Position numbers and translations under genes: made by a program. The notes below the pieces were generated by a model that was not told the DNA's origin, searched no databases, and saw only the letters and a program-made list of their open reading frames with translations. From Oxalobacter sp. (GTDB lineage: Bacteria > Pseudomonadota > Gammaproteobacteria > Burkholderiales > Burkholderiaceae_D), in NCBI GenBank assembly GCA_003605115.1, contig QZKY01000011.1:186001-250000 (forward strand): 64,000 bases of DNA. The letters run 5' to 3'. Below, piece after piece: positions 55,289 through 64,000 of this stretch. Numbering within the stretch: position 1 is the stretch's first letter; each line of letters starts with the position of its first letter.

Positions 55289-55393
55289 AATGCATATTAT
55301 TTTGCAAAGCATGAGTCGCACAATAAGAAGATCACTGAAACAACTTCACTGGTTAAACCGAAGATCGCCCATCAATTATCAGGAGAAATTGAG

Positions 55394-55522
55394 ATGACCA
55401 AAGAACAAAAGAGCAATAAGATGGACAAGAAGAAACCAGCCATGACGCTAAAGGAAAAGAAGGCTGCCAAAAAAACCAAGAAGGAAGCCAAAGAGCAAAT
55501 CGTTTCTGAACGGTTGCGCTAA
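55394..55522 (+). CDS. 42-aa lysine-rich small protein
   Basis: This small ORF encodes 42 residues of which about 17 are lysine (for example KMDKKKPAMTLKEKKAAKK). A good AGGAG ribosome-binding site sits 9 bp before the ATG at 55394. There is no signal peptide or membrane segment; it looks like a soluble basic helix that could bind nucleic acid. It lies 105 bp after pldA. Similar small Lys-rich proteins are common in this group, but I do not know a function. Confidence 0.6.
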   Translation: MTKEQKSNKMDKKKPAMTLKEKKAAKKTKKEAKEQIVSERLR

Positions 55523-55707
55523 TAAATATTTATCTATAACACTGCCCATTTATTCTTGATGACCTCACTGCCTGCGAAGCCTGTGCACGAAATTGCACTT
55601 GACAGGTAACTGGCCGATGGTCTGAGTGCACGTGGTATGCGTTTTCGACACACAACAGTCGTATGACCGGCGTGTGCTGACTACCGACGTTCAAGCAAGG
55701 AGAGTGC

Positions 55708-58700
55708 ATGGTCATCAAGGAATATCTGTCTTCGGCGCGCGCAAGGCGTGCCATGCGAAAAGATCAGGACACGGAGTTGTTGCGTGCGGAACTGCTCAGT
55801 ATCGAGCAACTCAAGCGCCATGCTGCGTCACTGGCCAGGCAACATAAGATCGATCCCCATTCGGGAGCAGATCGGTTGCTGCCGAGATTGACAGACAACG
55901 CCCGCGTGCTTCAGGGAGCGTATGACGTTGTGACGGCCGCCGCTGCGCCGGGGCAGCGCATCATACCGGCGGAGGCCTGGCTGCTCGACAATTTTTATCT
56001 GATTGAGCAGCAGATTGTTTTAGCGCGTCGGCATTTGCCAAAGGGTTACAGCAAGCAGTTGCCCCGACTGATCGATGGTTCCTCTGCGGGCTTCCCCCGA
56101 ATCTATGACCTCGCGCTGGAATTGATTTCACACATGGATGGTCGTGTAGACAGCGACAATGCCAATCAATTCATTGCCGCTTACCAGTCGGTTGAACCAT
56201 TGAAACTCGGCGAGCTATGGGCCTTCCCCATCATGTTGCAGTTGGCATTACTGGAGAACCTTCGTCGCGTCGGCTTGCGTATAGCCCATCGGCGCGAAGA
56301 GATGGACGCCGCAAGCACCTGGGCAGATCGCATGCTGGTGACCGCCGAACGCGAACCGAAGCAACTGATCAATTTGCTGGCAGAGTTTGCCGATGCCGAC
56401 GTGCCATTGACAGCGCCGTTTGTTGAAGAATTTTATGCAAGACTTCAGGCGCATGGATCGGCCATGGCTTTTGTTCAAGCGTGGGTTGAGCACAAACTGT
56501 TGGAGCAAGGCGTAACGGCAACAGAGCTGTCGGAATCGGCAGGCAGAACGGCTGCAACAAATCAAATCTCCATCGCGAACAGCGTCGGCAGTTTGCGCTT
56601 TATCGGTGCTACGGAGTGGCGTGATTTTGTCGAATCGCAAAGCGCTGTTGAGCAGATTTTGCGTGAAGACCCGGCAGCAATGTATGCCAGTCAGGATTTT
56701 GCCACACGTGATCGCTATCGGCATGTGATCGAAGATGTGGCGAGAAGCTGTTCACTGAGTGAATTCACGGTCGCACGTAAGGCCATTATTCTCACACAAC
56801 GCGCGGCAAATGAATCAGGTGAATCTCACCGCGCCGCGCATGTCGGCTACTACCTGCTTGATCATGGGCGAAGCATGCTTGAGCGCGACGCTGGCTGCCG
56901 TTTCTCCTGGAGATTATGGTGCAATCGAGCTGGTTTGAATTTTCGGCTGTTTCTATATCTTTTCCCCATTCTGCTGCTGACGACGCTCATTGCCTCTTTT
57001 TCGCCAATCTCTTCAGCTGAGTATGGATTATCGACTTGGCGATTCTGGTTTTTCTCGATAGCCGCCATCATTGGTGTCTCGTCGTTTTCCGTCTCGCTCG
57101 TGAATCTTGTTGTGACGCTTGTCTTGCCGCCGCGCGCATTGGCACGATTGGATTTCTCAAAAGGTGTTCCTGCCGATCATCGCACGATGGTGATTGTGCC
57201 GACTTTGTTGAGCAGTCCGCAAGAACTGGATGATTTGCTTGAAGCATTGGAGATCCGCTATCTTGGCAATCGCGATTCCAATTTATTCTTTGCCTTGTTG
57301 ACGGATTTTCGCGATGCATCGGTGCGCACATTGCCCGATGATACGGCTTTGCTAGAACATGCACGCACAGCGATTCAAGCGCTTAACGAGAATTACCAGG
57401 AAGATCGCCCATGCATCTTCTATCTGTTTCATCGACCTCGCGTCTGGAATCCGCATGAACAGGTGTGGATGGGATATGAGCGCAAGCGCGGCAAACTTGA
57501 GCAGTTCAATGCCTTGCTACGTGGCGGAGAGAAAAGCGCATTCTCCGATATTGTCGGCGATCAATCCATACTGCACTCGATCAAATACGTCATCACGCTT
57601 GATACCGACACGCAACTTCCTCGCGACACAGCACACAAACTCATTGGCAACCTTGCGCATCCACTCAATCGGCCAGTCTACGATGCGAGCAAAGGGCGGG
57701 TTGTCGAAGGGTATGCGATTCTGCAACCGCGCGCTGCGATCAGTCTGTCCAGTGCTGGTCAATCGCGATTTGCTAAACTGTTTGCAGGTGAGTCTGGCCT
57801 TGATCCCTACACGCGAGAAGTGTCGGATGTTTACCAGGATGTTTTCGGGGAGGGGTCTTTCATCGGTAAGGGCATCTACGATGTCGACGCGTTTCGGCAG
57901 GCTGTCGATGGGCGTTTCCCGGACAATCTGATTCTCAGTCATGACTTGCTTGAAAGTGGCTATGCGCGTTCCGCGCTGGTGAGCGATGTTGATCTGATAG
58001 AAGAGCATCCCACCAGCTTTGTTGTAGAAGCGAGTCGGCGCCATCGGTGGATACGCGGCGACTGGCAACTGGCGAGCTGGCTGTTCTCAAGCGTGCCAGG
58101 GGTACCTGGTGGGGAAAATGCTTCGAAGGCAAAGCGCCAGCCCAATCCGCTTTCAGCGCTGTCGGTGTGGAAAATATTCGACAACTTTCGGCGCAGCCTG
58201 GTGTCGTCCTCATTGTTGGCCTTGCTGGTGGGCGGATGGTTGTTTGATTCGGAGGCTGCGGGGTTCTGGACACTGTTGGTTGTCGGTGTTGTGTTTATCC
58301 CGACTTTGCTGGGAACTGTGATTGGTCTCGTCCGCAAACCGAGAGAACGAGACTGGCTGGTGCACGTGATGTTGAGCGGCAAATCGGCCGGTCACCCATT
58401 AGCGCTTGCTTTCTTGAGTCTGATGCTCTTGCCTTATGACGCACTGATATGCCTGGATGCGATTTTGCGTTCTGGTGTGAGGATGATTTTCACGCGACGC
58501 GGCTTGTTGCTCTGGCATATTCGATCTTATACCGTACGCAATGCACGCCGTACGCTACCGGATTTCTTCAAAGAGATGTGGTTTGCGCCAGCGCTCGCGG
58601 TCGTGCTGACTGCGGCCTTGGCAGTATTCCATCCCACCGAGTTGAGATTTTGTTTGCCGATTTTGTTGCTGTGGTTGGTGTCGCCCGCAGTCGCATGGTG

Positions 58701-61700
58701 GATCAGCACACCGTTGATATCTACAGCACCAGACTTGAGTGCATCGCAACGAAATTTCCTGCGGTCATCGGCTCGTCGTACATGGCGATATTTTGCAGAG
58801 TTTGTCGCGCCACTGGATAACTGGCTGCCGCCCGACAACTTCCAGACATCGCCAGAGCCGGTCATTGCATCGCGTACTTCGCCTACGAACATTGGCATGG
58901 CGTTACTGGCGAATCTGTCAGCGTATGATTTTGGTTATATCGCTGCAGGTGAATTGCTGCAGCTTACCGACAATACGCTGGCAACGATGGAAAAGCTGGA
59001 GCGATACCGGGGACATTTTTACAACTGGTATGACACGAGAACACTGGAAGCATTGCGTCCGCAATATGTCTCTTCCGTCGATAGCGGAAATCTAGCGGGT
59101 TGTCTGTTGACGTTGCAAGCGGGCTTATGTGAGTTAAAAAATCAGCCAGTACTGGCTGCATCTGCGTTTCAAGGACTTCAGGACACGTTGCGGGTATTGG
59201 GCGAGTATGTCCACTTGTCGAATATACCGACGCTTACAAAACAGATCACGTTCTTGCAGGACAGGCTTGCACTGAATCAGCAACCACAGTCGCTGTCGGC
59301 GGTCGATCTCTACTTACATGAGCTACGCCAAACCGCCGAATCCTTGAGGGCATTGTTACCAGCGGATGCAGATATAACGACAGGGATTATTGGCGAACTG
59401 GTTTACTGGACGCAGGCATTCAAGCAGCAAGTCATTGCGATGCAAGAGGATCTTGACTTGCTTATACCGGATCTAAAACAATTCGTTAACGTTCCGACGT
59501 TGAGTGATTTGGCAAGCGTACGAACCCTGAATACAGGTGCGCCACCCTCAGGCGAGACAAAGTCCATGTCGGTATACGCTGGTGCAGTCGAGCGACTCAT
59601 CATTATCGACACCTTGGTGGAACGCTGTCGCAAACTGTCCGCGATGGATTTTGAATTTCTTTACGATACATCGAGTGGTTTGCTGAGTATCGGTTACGAC
59701 GTGGGGGAACGGCGTCGTGATCCTTCCTGTTATGACTTGCTGGCGTCGGAAGCGCGTCTTGCCAGTTTTCTGCTGATTGCACAGGGACAGATTCCGCAAA
59801 AGCATTGGTTCTTGCTGGGTCGTTTGCTGACCAGTCATGCCGGCAATGTCAGCCTGATTTCGTGGAGTGGCTCGATGTTCGAGTACCTCATGCCCCAGCT
59901 GATCATGCCGAGTTACGAAAATACTTTGCTGGATCAGACTTGCAAGGCGGTTGTTTCGCGGCAGATTGAATATGGTCAGCAACGCGCTGTGCCATGGGGG
60001 ATTTCCGAATCTTGCTATAACGCGACCGATATTCATCAGGTCTATCAGTATCGCGCTTTTGGTGTGCCAGGGCTGGGCTTCAAGCGAGGATTAGGCGATG
60101 ACCTCGTTATCGCACCTTATGCGAGCGCACTGGCACTCATGGTGATGCCGCGCGAAGCGTGTCGCAATTTGCAGGCGTTGGCAGCGAATGGCTTAATGGG
60201 CGCTTACGGATTTTACGAAGCAGTCGATTACACGCCATCGCGTGTGCCGCGCGGAAAAAACAGTGCCATTGTTCGAAGCTTTATGGCGCATCACCAGGGC
60301 ATGAGTTTGCTGGCGTTTGAACATGTATTACTGAATCAGCCGATGCAGCGCCGATTCATGTCATCCCCCATCATGCGCGCGACGGAATTGTTGTTGCAGG
60401 AGCGTGTGCCGAAGCGGGGCGCGACCTTGCATCCTCACGCAGCGGAAGTGAGTACGGCTGCGCGCCCGCCTGCCGTGGAACCTGGTTCTATCATGCGAGT
60501 GTTTGCTGATCCGCAGACGCGGATTCCGGAAGTGCATTTGTTGTCCAATGGCCGATATCACGTCATGGCGAGTAATGCCGGTGGCGGTTACAGCCGTTGG
60601 CGTGATCTGGCGGTCACCCGTTGGCGCGAGGACGGTACGACCGATTCCTGGGGCACCTTCATTTACTTGCGCGACAGCGACACAAGTCGCTATTGGTCAG
60701 CCGCGCATCAACCGACCCTACGGAAAGCCGATTATTATGAGGCGGTTTTCGTGCAAGGACGCGCAGAATATCGGCGACGCGATCAGGAGATCGAAACACG
60801 CACAGAGATATGCGTTTCACCGGAAGACGACGTTGAAATACGTCGTGTCTCACTGACCAATCAGTCTTCTCACACGCGCACTATTGAAGTGACGAGTTAC
60901 GCAGAAGTGGTGTTGGCACCATTAAATGCTGATTTGGCACATCGCGCCTTCAGCAATTTATTCGTGCAAACGGAGATTCTTCCAGATAAGCAGGCGATCC
61001 TTTGCAGACGACGTAGTCGTACGCCGGGGGAGTCGATGCCGTGGATGTTTCACCTGATGGCTGCACCCGGTGCGGTGACAAGCGAGCCGTCTTATGAAAC
61101 TGATCGGGCAAAATTCATTGGGCGCGGTCGAACGGCGGCCGATCCTATTGCTATGGACAGAAGCAACAAACGCTCACCCTTGTCGAACACAGATGGATCG
61201 GTACTTGATCCGGTTGTGGCGATTCGCCGCACAATCACCTTGTTGACCGATGAATCGGCGACCGTGCAGATTATCTCAGGCGTCGCAGAAACGCGCGAAG
61301 CCGCATTGGCTTTGCTGGATAAATACTGTGATCGCCATTTTGTTGAGCGCGCTTTTGAGATGGCGTGGTTTCACAGTCAAGAAGTGCTGCGTCATCTCAA
61401 TGCGACAGAAGCGGATGCGCAGATCTATGGTCGTCTGGCCACTTCCGTTATTTACAGTCATGCTGTTCGCCGCGCCAAGCCCAGCATTATTGCGCGTAAC
61501 CTCCTTGGTCAGTCTCGACTGTGGCGCTTTGCCATTTCAGGCGATTTGCCGATCATCTTGATACACATTGGCGATTTGAACCGTATTGAATTCCTTAAAC
61601 AAGTCTTGCAAGCGCATATCTATTGGCGAATGAAAGGCTTGATTGCTGATCTTGTGATTGTGAACGAGGATTTCTCTGGCTATCGCGCAGTGTTGCATGA

Positions 61701-64000
61701 TCAAATCATGGGGCTGATCAACGCTAGCTCTGATGCGCAAGTTTTCGACAAGCCGGGTGGCGTATTCGTTCGGCGTGCTGACGAGTTTTCGGAGGAAGAC
61801 AGAGTATTGTTCCAGACGGTTGCCCGGATCGTGCTGGATGATCATTCGGAGACGTTGGCTGATCATGTGGAACGTCGTCAGTCGGGAGAGCGGGTATCAG
61901 ACCCTCTGGAATCCTTGCTGCATCCGGAGCACGAATTAAACTATCCGCTATCCGTGCCAGAGCGTATTTTTAGCAATGGACTCGGTGGGTTTACGTCGGA
62001 CGGACATGAATACGTCATCACGCTCGAACCGGGGCAGACGACGCCAGCGCCGTGGGTCAATGTCATCGCCAGTCCGTTCATCGGCACGGTGGTGAGTGAA
62101 AGCGGTAGTGCCTATACCTGGGTAGAGAATGCCCATGAATTCCGCTTGACCACCTGGCACAACGATCCGATCAGCGACAGTAGCGGTGAAGCGATATACA
62201 TTCGCGACGACGAAACAGGCGCATTCTGGTCGCCGACGCCTTTGCCGGTTCATAGCCGCTCCGGGTATGTGTGTCGACATGGATTTGGATACAGCGTGTT
62301 CGAGCATTACGAATCCGGCATCTCATCGGAACTTCACAACTATGTCGCTATGGATGCGCCGGTGAAGTTTGCGGTCATCAAACTGCGTAATCATTCCGGA
62401 CGGTTCCGGAAACTGTCACTGGCAGGATATTGGGAGTTGGTGCTAGGCGAGTGGCGACACGGCAACATGATGCACATCGTTACCGAAACGGATCCGCACA
62501 GTGGCGCACTGTTTGCGCGCAATGCATACGGTCGAGAATGTGCCAATCGCGTTGTGTTTGCGCATGTCAGTGCGTCGTCGCGTTCGGTGACGGGAAACCG
62601 TGCAGAATTCCTGGGACGCAACGGATCAATGGCCAGTCCGGCAGCGATGCGCCGCAGGCGTTTGTCGGGCAATACGGGTGCTGGCCTTGATCCATGCGCA
62701 GCGATACAGACGCACATTGAGTTGGAAGATGGGGCGGAGACCGAGATCGTGTTTGTCTTTGGTGCGGCGCTCAATAATGAAGAAGCGCGACAATTCATTC
62801 ATCAATACGGCTGGCCGGAGGGCGCACGACAGGCGCTGGAAACCGTTTGGGCATACTGGAACCGTGCCCTGGGTGCGGTGCATGTGGAAACGCCGGATAA
62901 GGCGCTGGATGTGTTGGCCAATGGCTGGCTGCTTTATCAAACGCTCTCCTCCAGATTGTGGGGGCGCAGCGGCTATTACCAGTCGGGCGGTGCTTATGGA
63001 TTCCGCGATCAATTGCAGGACACCATGGCACTGATCCATGCGACTCCTTGGCTTGCGCGTGAGCAGTTGATTCGTTGTGCAGAGCGCCAGTTTCTTCAAG
63101 GCGACGTGCAGCACTGGTGGCACCCGCCAAGTGGACAAGGGGTGCGCACGCACTTTTCCGACGATTATCTTTGGTTGCCGTATGCAACCTGCCGTTATGT
63201 GATGGCGACTGGCGATATAGGGGTACTCGACGAAGTCGTGCATTTTCTGGAAGGCCGCGAGTTGAGTCCCGATCAGGAAGCGTATTACGATCAGCCGCAA
63301 CGTTCGGTTCAATCAGCCAGCTTGTATGAGCATTGCGTGCGTGCGATGAAACATGGCTTGCGTTTTGGCGAACACAACTTGCCGCTGATGGGCTGCGGTG
63401 ACTGGAACGACGGTATGAATCTTGTTGGTCAGGATGGCAAGGGCGAAAGCGTTTGGCTGGCCTGGTTCCTCTACAAAAATCTTCAGCAGTTTTCCATTCT
63501 GGCGCGTCAGCACGGTGATGAAACCTTTGCCGGAATTTGCACGACACAGGCTTCACTCTTGCTTGGCAATATTGAAGCCAATGCCTGGGATGGGGAATGG
63601 TATCGTCGCGCATATTTTGATGACGGCACCCCCTTGGGTTCGGCGGAAAATGAAGAATGCCAAATCGATTCAATCAGCCAGAGTTGGTCCGTCATCTCGG
63701 GCGGCGGCGATCCCGCGCGCGCGCATCAGGCCATGGCCGCGGTGGACAAGCGCCTGGTACGACGCGACGCACAGATGATCCAATTGCTCGATCCGCCTTT
63801 CGATCGATCAGATCTTGAGCCGGGCTACATCAAGGGTTACGTGCCCGGTGTGCGCGAGAACGGCGGTCAATATACCCATGCCGCGATTTGGACCACGATG
63901 GCCTTTGCCATGATGGGGGATAAGGAGCGCGCGTGGGAATTGTTTGCCATGCTGAACCCGATCAACCACGGAAGTAAACCGGAAGACATTGCGCGTTACA
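55708..64000 (+). CDS. ndvB: Cyclic beta-1,2-glucan synthase (NdvB/ChvB type), 3' end outside the window
   Basis: The frame is open from ATG 55708 (after AAGGAGAG) to the window edge, at least 2,764 codons; family members are about 2,800-2,900 aa, so only the last ~100 residues are missing. An N-terminal region is followed by membrane helices (~415-475), a glycosyltransferase GT84 domain with DTDTQLPRD (~632) and RRHRWIRGDWQ (~777-787), and more helices (~815-1000). A glycoamylase-like domain includes SCYDLLASEAR (~1340) and SWSGSMFEYLMP. The C-terminal GH94 region has GCGDWNDGMN (~2562-2571, with the family's catalytic Asp). The enzyme builds and cyclises periplasmic beta-1,2-glucan, used for osmotic adaptation and host interaction. 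No export partner (NdvA/ChvA) is in the window. Confidence 0.93.
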   Translation, partial: MVIKEYLSSARARRAMRKDQDTELLRAELLSIEQLKRHAASLARQHKIDPHSGADRLLPRLTDNARVLQGAYDVVTAAAAPGQRIIPAEAWLLDNFYLIEQQIVLARRHLPKGYSKQLPRLIDGSSAGFPRIYDLALELISHMDGRVDSDNANQFIAAYQSVEPLKLGELWAFPIMLQLALLENLRRVGLRIAHRREEMDAASTWADRMLVTAEREPKQLINLLAEFADADVPLTAPFVEEFYARLQAHGSAMAFVQAWVEHKLLEQGVTATELSESAGRTAATNQISIANSVGSLRFIGATEWRDFVESQSAVEQILREDPAAMYASQDFATRDRYRHVIEDVARSCSLSEFTVARKAIILTQRAANESGESHRAAHVGYYLLDHGRSMLERDAGCRFSWRLWCNRAGLNFRLFLYLFPILLLTTLIASFSPISSAEYGLSTWRFWFFSIAAIIGVSSFSVSLVNLVVTLVLPPRALARLDFSKGVPADHRTMVIVPTLLSSPQELDDLLEALEIRYLGNRDSNLFFALLTDFRDASVRTLPDDTALLEHARTAIQALNENYQEDRPCIFYLFHRPRVWNPHEQVWMGYERKRGKLEQFNALLRGGEKSAFSDIVGDQSILHSIKYVITLDTDTQLPRDTAHKLIGNLAHPLNRPVYDASKGRVVEGYAILQPRAAISLSSAGQSRFAKLFAGESGLDPYTREVSDVYQDVFGEGSFIGKGIYDVDAFRQAVDGRFPDNLILSHDLLESGYARSALVSDVDLIEEHPTSFVVEASRRHRWIRGDWQLASWLFSSVPGVPGGENASKAKRQPNPLSALSVWKIFDNFRRSLVSSSLLALLVGGWLFDSEAAGFWTLLVVGVVFIPTLLGTVIGLVRKPRERDWLVHVMLSGKSAGHPLALAFLSLMLLPYDALICLDAILRSGVRMIFTRRGLLLWHIRSYTVRNARRTLPDFFKEMWFAPALAVVLTAALAVFHPTELRFCLPILLLWLVSPAVAWWISTPLISTAPDLSASQRNFLRSSARRTWRYFAEFVAPLDNWLPPDNFQTSPEPVIASRTSPTNIGMALLANLSAYDFGYIAAGELLQLTDNTLATMEKLERYRGHFYNWYDTRTLEALRPQYVSSVDSGNLAGCLLTLQAGLCELKNQPVLAASAFQGLQDTLRVLGEYVHLSNIPTLTKQITFLQDRLALNQQPQSLSAVDLYLHELRQTAESLRALLPADADITTGIIGELVYWTQAFKQQVIAMQEDLDLLIPDLKQFVNVPTLSDLASVRTLNTGAPPSGETKSMSVYAGAVERLIIIDTLVERCRKLSAMDFEFLYDTSSGLLSIGYDVGERRRDPSCYDLLASEARLASFLLIAQGQIPQKHWFLLGRLLTSHAGNVSLISWSGSMFEYLMPQLIMPSYENTLLDQTCKAVVSRQIEYGQQRAVPWGISESCYNATDIHQVYQYRAFGVPGLGFKRGLGDDLVIAPYASALALMVMPREACRNLQALAANGLMGAYGFYEAVDYTPSRVPRGKNSAIVRSFMAHHQGMSLLAFEHVLLNQPMQRRFMSSPIMRATELLLQERVPKRGATLHPHAAEVSTAARPPAVEPGSIMRVFADPQTRIPEVHLLSNGRYHVMASNAGGGYSRWRDLAVTRWREDGTTDSWGTFIYLRDSDTSRYWSAAHQPTLRKADYYEAVFVQGRAEYRRRDQEIETRTEICVSPEDDVEIRRVSLTNQSSHTRTIEVTSYAEVVLAPLNADLAHRAFSNLFVQTEILPDKQAILCRRRSRTPGESMPWMFHLMAAPGAVTSEPSYETDRAKFIGRGRTAADPIAMDRSNKRSPLSNTDGSVLDPVVAIRRTITLLTDESATVQIISGVAETREAALALLDKYCDRHFVERAFEMAWFHSQEVLRHLNATEADAQIYGRLATSVIYSHAVRRAKPSIIARNLLGQSRLWRFAISGDLPIILIHIGDLNRIEFLKQVLQAHIYWRMKGLIADLVIVNEDFSGYRAVLHDQIMGLINASSDAQVFDKPGGVFVRRADEFSEEDRVLFQTVARIVLDDHSETLADHVERRQSGERVSDPLESLLHPEHELNYPLSVPERIFSNGLGGFTSDGHEYVITLEPGQTTPAPWVNVIASPFIGTVVSESGSAYTWVENAHEFRLTTWHNDPISDSSGEAIYIRDDETGAFWSPTPLPVHSRSGYVCRHGFGYSVFEHYESGISSELHNYVAMDAPVKFAVIKLRNHSGRFRKLSLAGYWELVLGEWRHGNMMHIVTETDPHSGALFARNAYGRECANRVVFAHVSASSRSVTGNRAEFLGRNGSMASPAAMRRRRLSGNTGAGLDPCAAIQTHIELEDGAETEIVFVFGAALNNEEARQFIHQYGWPEGARQALETVWAYWNRALGAVHVETPDKALDVLANGWLLYQTLSSRLWGRSGYYQSGGAYGFRDQLQDTMALIHATPWLAREQLIRCAERQFLQGDVQHWWHPPSGQGVRTHFSDDYLWLPYATCRYVMATGDIGVLDEVVHFLEGRELSPDQEAYYDQPQRSVQSASLYEHCVRAMKHGLRFGEHNLPLMGCGDWNDGMNLVGQDGKGESVWLAWFLYKNLQQFSILARQHGDETFAGICTTQASLLLGNIEANAWDGEWYRRAYFDDGTPLGSAENEECQIDSISQSWSVISGGGDPARAHQAMAAVDKRLVRRDAQMIQLLDPPFDRSDLEPGYIKGYVPGVRENGGQYTHAAIWTTMAFAMMGDKERAWELFAMLNPINHGSKPEDIARY

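Overview
The window looks like chromosomal DNA of a betaproteobacterium, most likely Burkholderiales and perhaps Oxalobacteraceae. The evidence is the moderate G+C, the protein flavour of alaS, rlmD, msrB, yciB, etfBA and pldA, a NorR of the GGT-N7-ACC type, and REP-like repeats typical of this group. The exact genus is inference. It is mostly core and signalling genes. There are no insertion sequences, prophages or CRISPR arrays.

Layout. 1-6 kb: a Cys/Met-metabolism PLP enzyme (cut by the window edge), NADAR, GNAT, dCMP-deaminase-like and LysE genes, a YefM/YoeB-type toxin-antitoxin pair with a palindromic operator, and ygiQ. 6-15.4 kb: two paralogous MBL-fold hydrolases around a diguanylate cyclase, an alpha-carbonic anhydrase lipoprotein with four 14-bp iterons upstream, and an HDOD-GAF histidine kinase paired with a receiver-PAS-GGDEF-EAL protein. 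15.7-20.7 kb: alaS, a TusA-like gene and etfBA, with several palindromic repeats. 20.8-25 kb: a class II ribonucleotide reductase gene under paired NrdR boxes, carrying an intein placed immediately before the catalytic cysteine. 25.1-27.3 kb: a conspicuously A+T-rich orphan gene for an unrecognised 733-aa protein (PIN-like core, coiled coil, two membrane helices). This is the best candidate for an undescribed, possibly defensive, function. 27.6-38.6 kb: a third MBL hydrolase tail-to-tail with a PAS-GGDEF-EAL protein, then an SGNH lipoprotein, mscL, a cold-shock gene, a chemotaxis receptor, a His-rich outer-membrane protein, an exported isochorismatase-fold protein lacking its cysteine, and a DUF1003 protein. 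38.7-41.2 kb: an iron alcohol dehydrogenase, an unknown gene and a cupin.

41.2-50.1 kb is a nitric-oxide stress region. norR diverges from a ytfE(norA)-nitroreductase-cupin run, and hcp-hcr lies about 6 kb further on. Both target operons have sigma-54 -24/-12 promoters and upstream GGT-N7-ACC sites (two and three perfect copies), so NorR probably drives both. VapBC and an HPP-family membrane gene lie between them. A dispersed palindromic repeat of about 60 bp, built on GGGGTCAGAG/CTCTGACCCC, occurs six times in the window, three of them around the HPP and hcr genes.

50.1-64 kb: a class-I glutamine amidotransferase, rlmD, msrB-yciB, tRNA-Ser(GGA) followed by a hairpin-rich repeat region, pldA, a 42-aa lysine-rich small protein, and a giant gene open to the window edge (at least 2,764 codons) for a cyclic beta-1,2-glucan synthase (NdvB/ChvB type).
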